Positions 40,141 through 41,680 of a DNA stretch of 41,680 nucleotides are shown here, piece after piece (positions within the stretch are counted from its first letter, which is position 1; each line of letters opens with the position of its first letter). Both the position numbers and the translations under genes were made by a program. Below the pieces are notes generated by a model that was not told where the DNA came from, did no database searches, and worked only from the letters and a program-made list of their open reading frames with translations. The stretch comes from JAFARZ01 sp035651595. Lineage in GTDB: Bacteria; Actinomycetota; Actinomycetes; Streptosporangiales; Streptosporangiaceae. The stretch spans positions 1 to 41,680 of the forward strand of contig DASRFJ010000014.1 in the NCBI GenBank assembly GCA_035651595.1, in the 5' to 3' direction.

Positions 40141-41184
40141 ATGTCACGCCCCAGCGGTATGACTCAGCGACTGCGGATCGACTCCGGCGGGCGGCTGCGC
40201 GGCCCGGCGAGCATCAGCTACAACAGCCCGTTCCCGTGCCCGAACGGGACGGCGGGCGCCATGTCGGTGCCGAAGGGCATCATGGGCGTCGTTATGCACA
40301 CCATGGTGGGCAACCTGCCGGGCACCATCGCCGCCTTCAACGATCCCGGCTTCCAGGCATCGGCGCACTTCGGGATCGACCAGGGCGGCCACATCCACCA
40401 GTTCGGCCCGGTCAACGGCTGGATGGCGTGGGCCGAAGCGGAAGGCAACCCGAACTGGTACTCCATCGAGCACGCGGACAGCGGCGACCCGGACATCCCG
40501 CTGACCGACGCCCAGCTCACCGCGTCGGCTCAGGTGGTCGACGCACTCGCCGCCTTCGGCGACTTCCCGCTCCAGGTGAGCGACGGCCCCGGCCAGGAAG
40601 GTTACGGCGTGCACTCCATGGGCGGCGCGGCCTGGGGCGGTCACTCGTGCCCCGACGTCCCGCCCCGCCATGTCCGGTCCAGCCAGCGGGCCGAGATCTT
40701 GCGGCGCGCGGTGGCCATCCGCGCGGCGGCGGCGACGGGTTCCGCGGTCACCGACGGGACCACAAGCCTGGCCACGTTCGCCGCCCGTCATGGCACCAGC
40801 CCGGCCCCGGTGCTGCGGGCGACCGCCGAGGCCAGCGCCAACGGCCAGTTCGTCCCCGCGCTCGCCGCCTATGTCAACACGGTCTTCGCCGCCGACAACG
40901 TGCCCATGCCGGACGACATGGTGCTGCACTACCAGCGCAAGGACGCGGACGGCCACTGGCACACGCTGTCCTGGCAGACCGGGCACGCGCATCACGCGGC
41001 GGACCCGGAACCGCTGCACGCGCTCGCGGCGCGGCTGGGCACCGACAGCGAGTCGATCATCAGGCTGACCGCAGAGCACAACGACGGCGAGGTCTTCAGC
41101 GGCACCGAATTCAACTACATCAACGGCGTGTTCACGCGCAGCCCCGTCCTGCTGCCGCGAGCCCTCACCCTCCGCCTCGGCTGA
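40141..41184 (+). CDS. N-acetylmuramoyl-L-alanine amidase (Amidase_2/PGRP fold) with LysM-like C terminus
   Basis: The catalytic domain is a T7-lysozyme/PGRP-type zinc amidase that cleaves the bond between MurNAc and L-Ala of peptidoglycan. Counting from ATG 40159, the zinc ligands are H47 (GVVMHTMVGN), H162 and C164 (WGGHSCPD); FQASAHFGIDQGGHIHQF and WYSIEHADSGD are typical of the family. After residue 180 come two weak LysM-like segments (SLATFAARHGTSPAPVLRAT and PLHALAARLGTDSESIIRLT), expected to bind cell wall. No signal peptide is present, unlike most cell-wall amidases, so export needs another route or the enzyme is released by lysis. ATG 40141 or 40159 may be the start; neither has a proper binding site. 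It is divergent from the giant operon and shares its control region. Confidence 0.85.
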   Translation: MSRPSGMTQRLRIDSGGRLRGPASISYNSPFPCPNGTAGAMSVPKGIMGVVMHTMVGNLPGTIAAFNDPGFQASAHFGIDQGGHIHQFGPVNGWMAWAEAEGNPNWYSIEHADSGDPDIPLTDAQLTASAQVVDALAAFGDFPLQVSDGPGQEGYGVHSMGGAAWGGHSCPDVPPRHVRSSQRAEILRRAVAIRAAAATGSAVTDGTTSLATFAARHGTSPAPVLRATAEASANGQFVPALAAYVNTVFAADNVPMPDDMVLHYQRKDADGHWHTLSWQTGHAHHAADPEPLHALAARLGTDSESIIRLTAEHNDGEVFSGTEFNYINGVFTRSPVLLPRALTLRLG

Positions 41185-41274
41185 CCGGCCGGCGCTTGCG
41201 CGCAACCAGTGTTACTAGACGGGCTGAAAGGGCAGGAGCGCAGAACTCCCGCGTTGTTAAGGGCTCCGAGAGGT
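41185..41274 (+). other. Non-coding stretch after the amidase gene
   Basis: No gene is seen. It leads directly into transposon-like repeat sequence. Together with the repeats and the short unassigned gap at 41538-41578, the span 41185-41578 holds no supportable coding sequence. Confidence 0.4.
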
Positions 41275-41306
41275 GCTTGAAAATCCTCGCGGACAGTTAC
41301 CCCCCC
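41275..41306 (+). repeat. Half-copy of the 16.4 kb MITE-like element end
   Basis: This 32 nt sequence matches 16361-16392 at 27 positions, including GCGGACA and the run of seven C. The complementary arm is missing here; GGGATCGG follows instead. It looks like one inverted-repeat end of an insertion sequence or MITE. Confidence 0.55.
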
Positions 41307-41337
41307 GGGATCGGACCTCGTTGGCTTATTCCGGGGT

Positions 41338-41537
41338 TTGCCCGGGTCGCTGGCTGCCCGGTGGGCCGGCGGCTGGCTTGATGGGCCTCGATAGCGTGGT
41401 GGTTTTCCCCTTTGTGGTAGCGGGACCCCTGTTCACGAGGGCTGGTCTTCCACGAAGGGGAAATCTTCCACGTTGCTGACGGACTGCGGGTGGGCTCCTG
41501 TCCCGGTAGCCACACGCTGCACTCCAGGCACAGGCTG
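41338..41537 (+). repeat. Dispersed ~200 bp repeat, copy 2
   Basis: This is the inverted counterpart of 6708-6910. The nested hairpin is kept: CCCCTTTGTGG pairs with CCACGAAGGGG, with one G-U type pair on this strand, enclosing GGGACCCCTG. Its outer arms are weaker than in copy 1. It starts 31 bp after the MITE-like half-end, so the two may be parts of one decayed element. Confidence 0.7.
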
Positions 41538-41578
41538 CGCGCACCCGGCAGGCGCGGCGGGGCGACAGCGCGGGTTGG

Positions 41579-41680
41579 ATGAGCGAGACTGGGGGAGGCG
41601 GCACGAGGACGGGAGATACCACTGTCGTTATGCCATATAAAGAGGTCTCAGACTGGGCGGCGCTGCCAGCCAGGCGGGTA
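41579..41680 (+). CDS. Possible 5' end of a gene running out of the window
   Basis: From ATG 41579 the frame stays open to the window end (34 codons), with a second in-frame ATG at 41630 giving MPYKEVSDWAALPARRV. GGGAGA lies 13 nt before the second ATG, too far for a strong site. The family cannot be recognised from so little sequence. Confidence 0.3.
   Translation, partial: MSETGGGGTRTGDTTVVMPYKEVSDWAALPARRV

Noticed and set aside
36330..41381. A 1683-codon plus-strand open frame across the giant gene and the amidase
   Set aside because: Shadow of the giant gene and of the amidase in a wrong frame; compositionally biased and without motifs.
1..41680. tRNA, rRNA or riboswitch genes
   Set aside because: No cloverleaf, rRNA or known riboswitch core was recognised by eye; a covariance-model search would be decisive.

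Overview
The window is actinomycete chromosome: G+C is very high over most of its length, GTG starts are common, and it carries typical families such as a SARP/AfsR-type regulator, a P450-reductase fusion, WD40 and TPR proteins and a streptomycete-style vancomycin-resistance set. I would guess a filamentous actinomycete (Streptosporangiales, Pseudonocardiales or Streptomyces-like) but cannot name a genus.

Region 1 (1-4.8 kb) opens inside a CYP102-like cytochrome P450/reductase fusion. It is broken by an in-frame TGA and by a frameshift, and it is followed by a small two-helix membrane protein that is also frameshifted. A WD40 protein (minus) and a GNAT acetyltransferase (plus) follow.

Region 2 (4.8-11.8 kb) is an inducible glycopeptide-resistance island: vanR-vanS (plus), convergent vanH-vanA-vanX (minus), and, divergent from vanH, a short leader ORF, a murF paralogue and a GNAT gene. 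Three copies of one ~70 bp promoter module sit in front of vanH, in front of the leader ORF/murF, and in front of a short ORF divergent from vanR. In each copy a TTGACT hexamer lies exactly 6 nt before an ATG, which suggests a VanR regulon read from leaderless transcripts. vanHAX has much lower G+C than its surroundings. VanX carries a 40-residue tail that ends inside a dispersed repeat, whose second, inverted copy lies at 41.3-41.5 kb.

Region 3 (11.9-18.7 kb) holds regulators and small modules: a 937-aa SARP/NB-ARC/TPR regulator, an ArsR-like repressor with a two-domain SRPBCC (AHSA1) protein, a palindromic MITE-like element, and a TPR-type protein with an unusual low-complexity N terminus.

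Region 4 (18.7-41.2 kb) is the most unusual part. An eight-gene minus-strand operon of about 21.4 kb has seven junctions, six of them start/stop overlaps. In transcription order it encodes a 3164-aa DUF6603-type giant protein with an embedded alpha/beta-hydrolase segment, three proteins I cannot name (472, 298 and 1139 aa), a 921-aa protein ending in a serine-beta-lactamase-like domain, a subtilisin-like protein with Asn at the position expected for the catalytic Asp and a Lys-Asp-rich repeat, a degenerate ATP-grasp-like protein, and a RimK/MvdD-like ATP-grasp ligase. A peptidoglycan amidase gene diverges from its first gene across a 61 bp gap containing a perfect 16 bp palindrome. The coupling argues that these proteins are made together and act in one process; I know of no described system with this content. 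One testable idea is that the ATP-grasp pair makes amide or ester links in the subtilase's Lys/Asp-rich segment.

The last 0.5 kb contains transposon-like repeat remnants and a possible 5' end of another gene.
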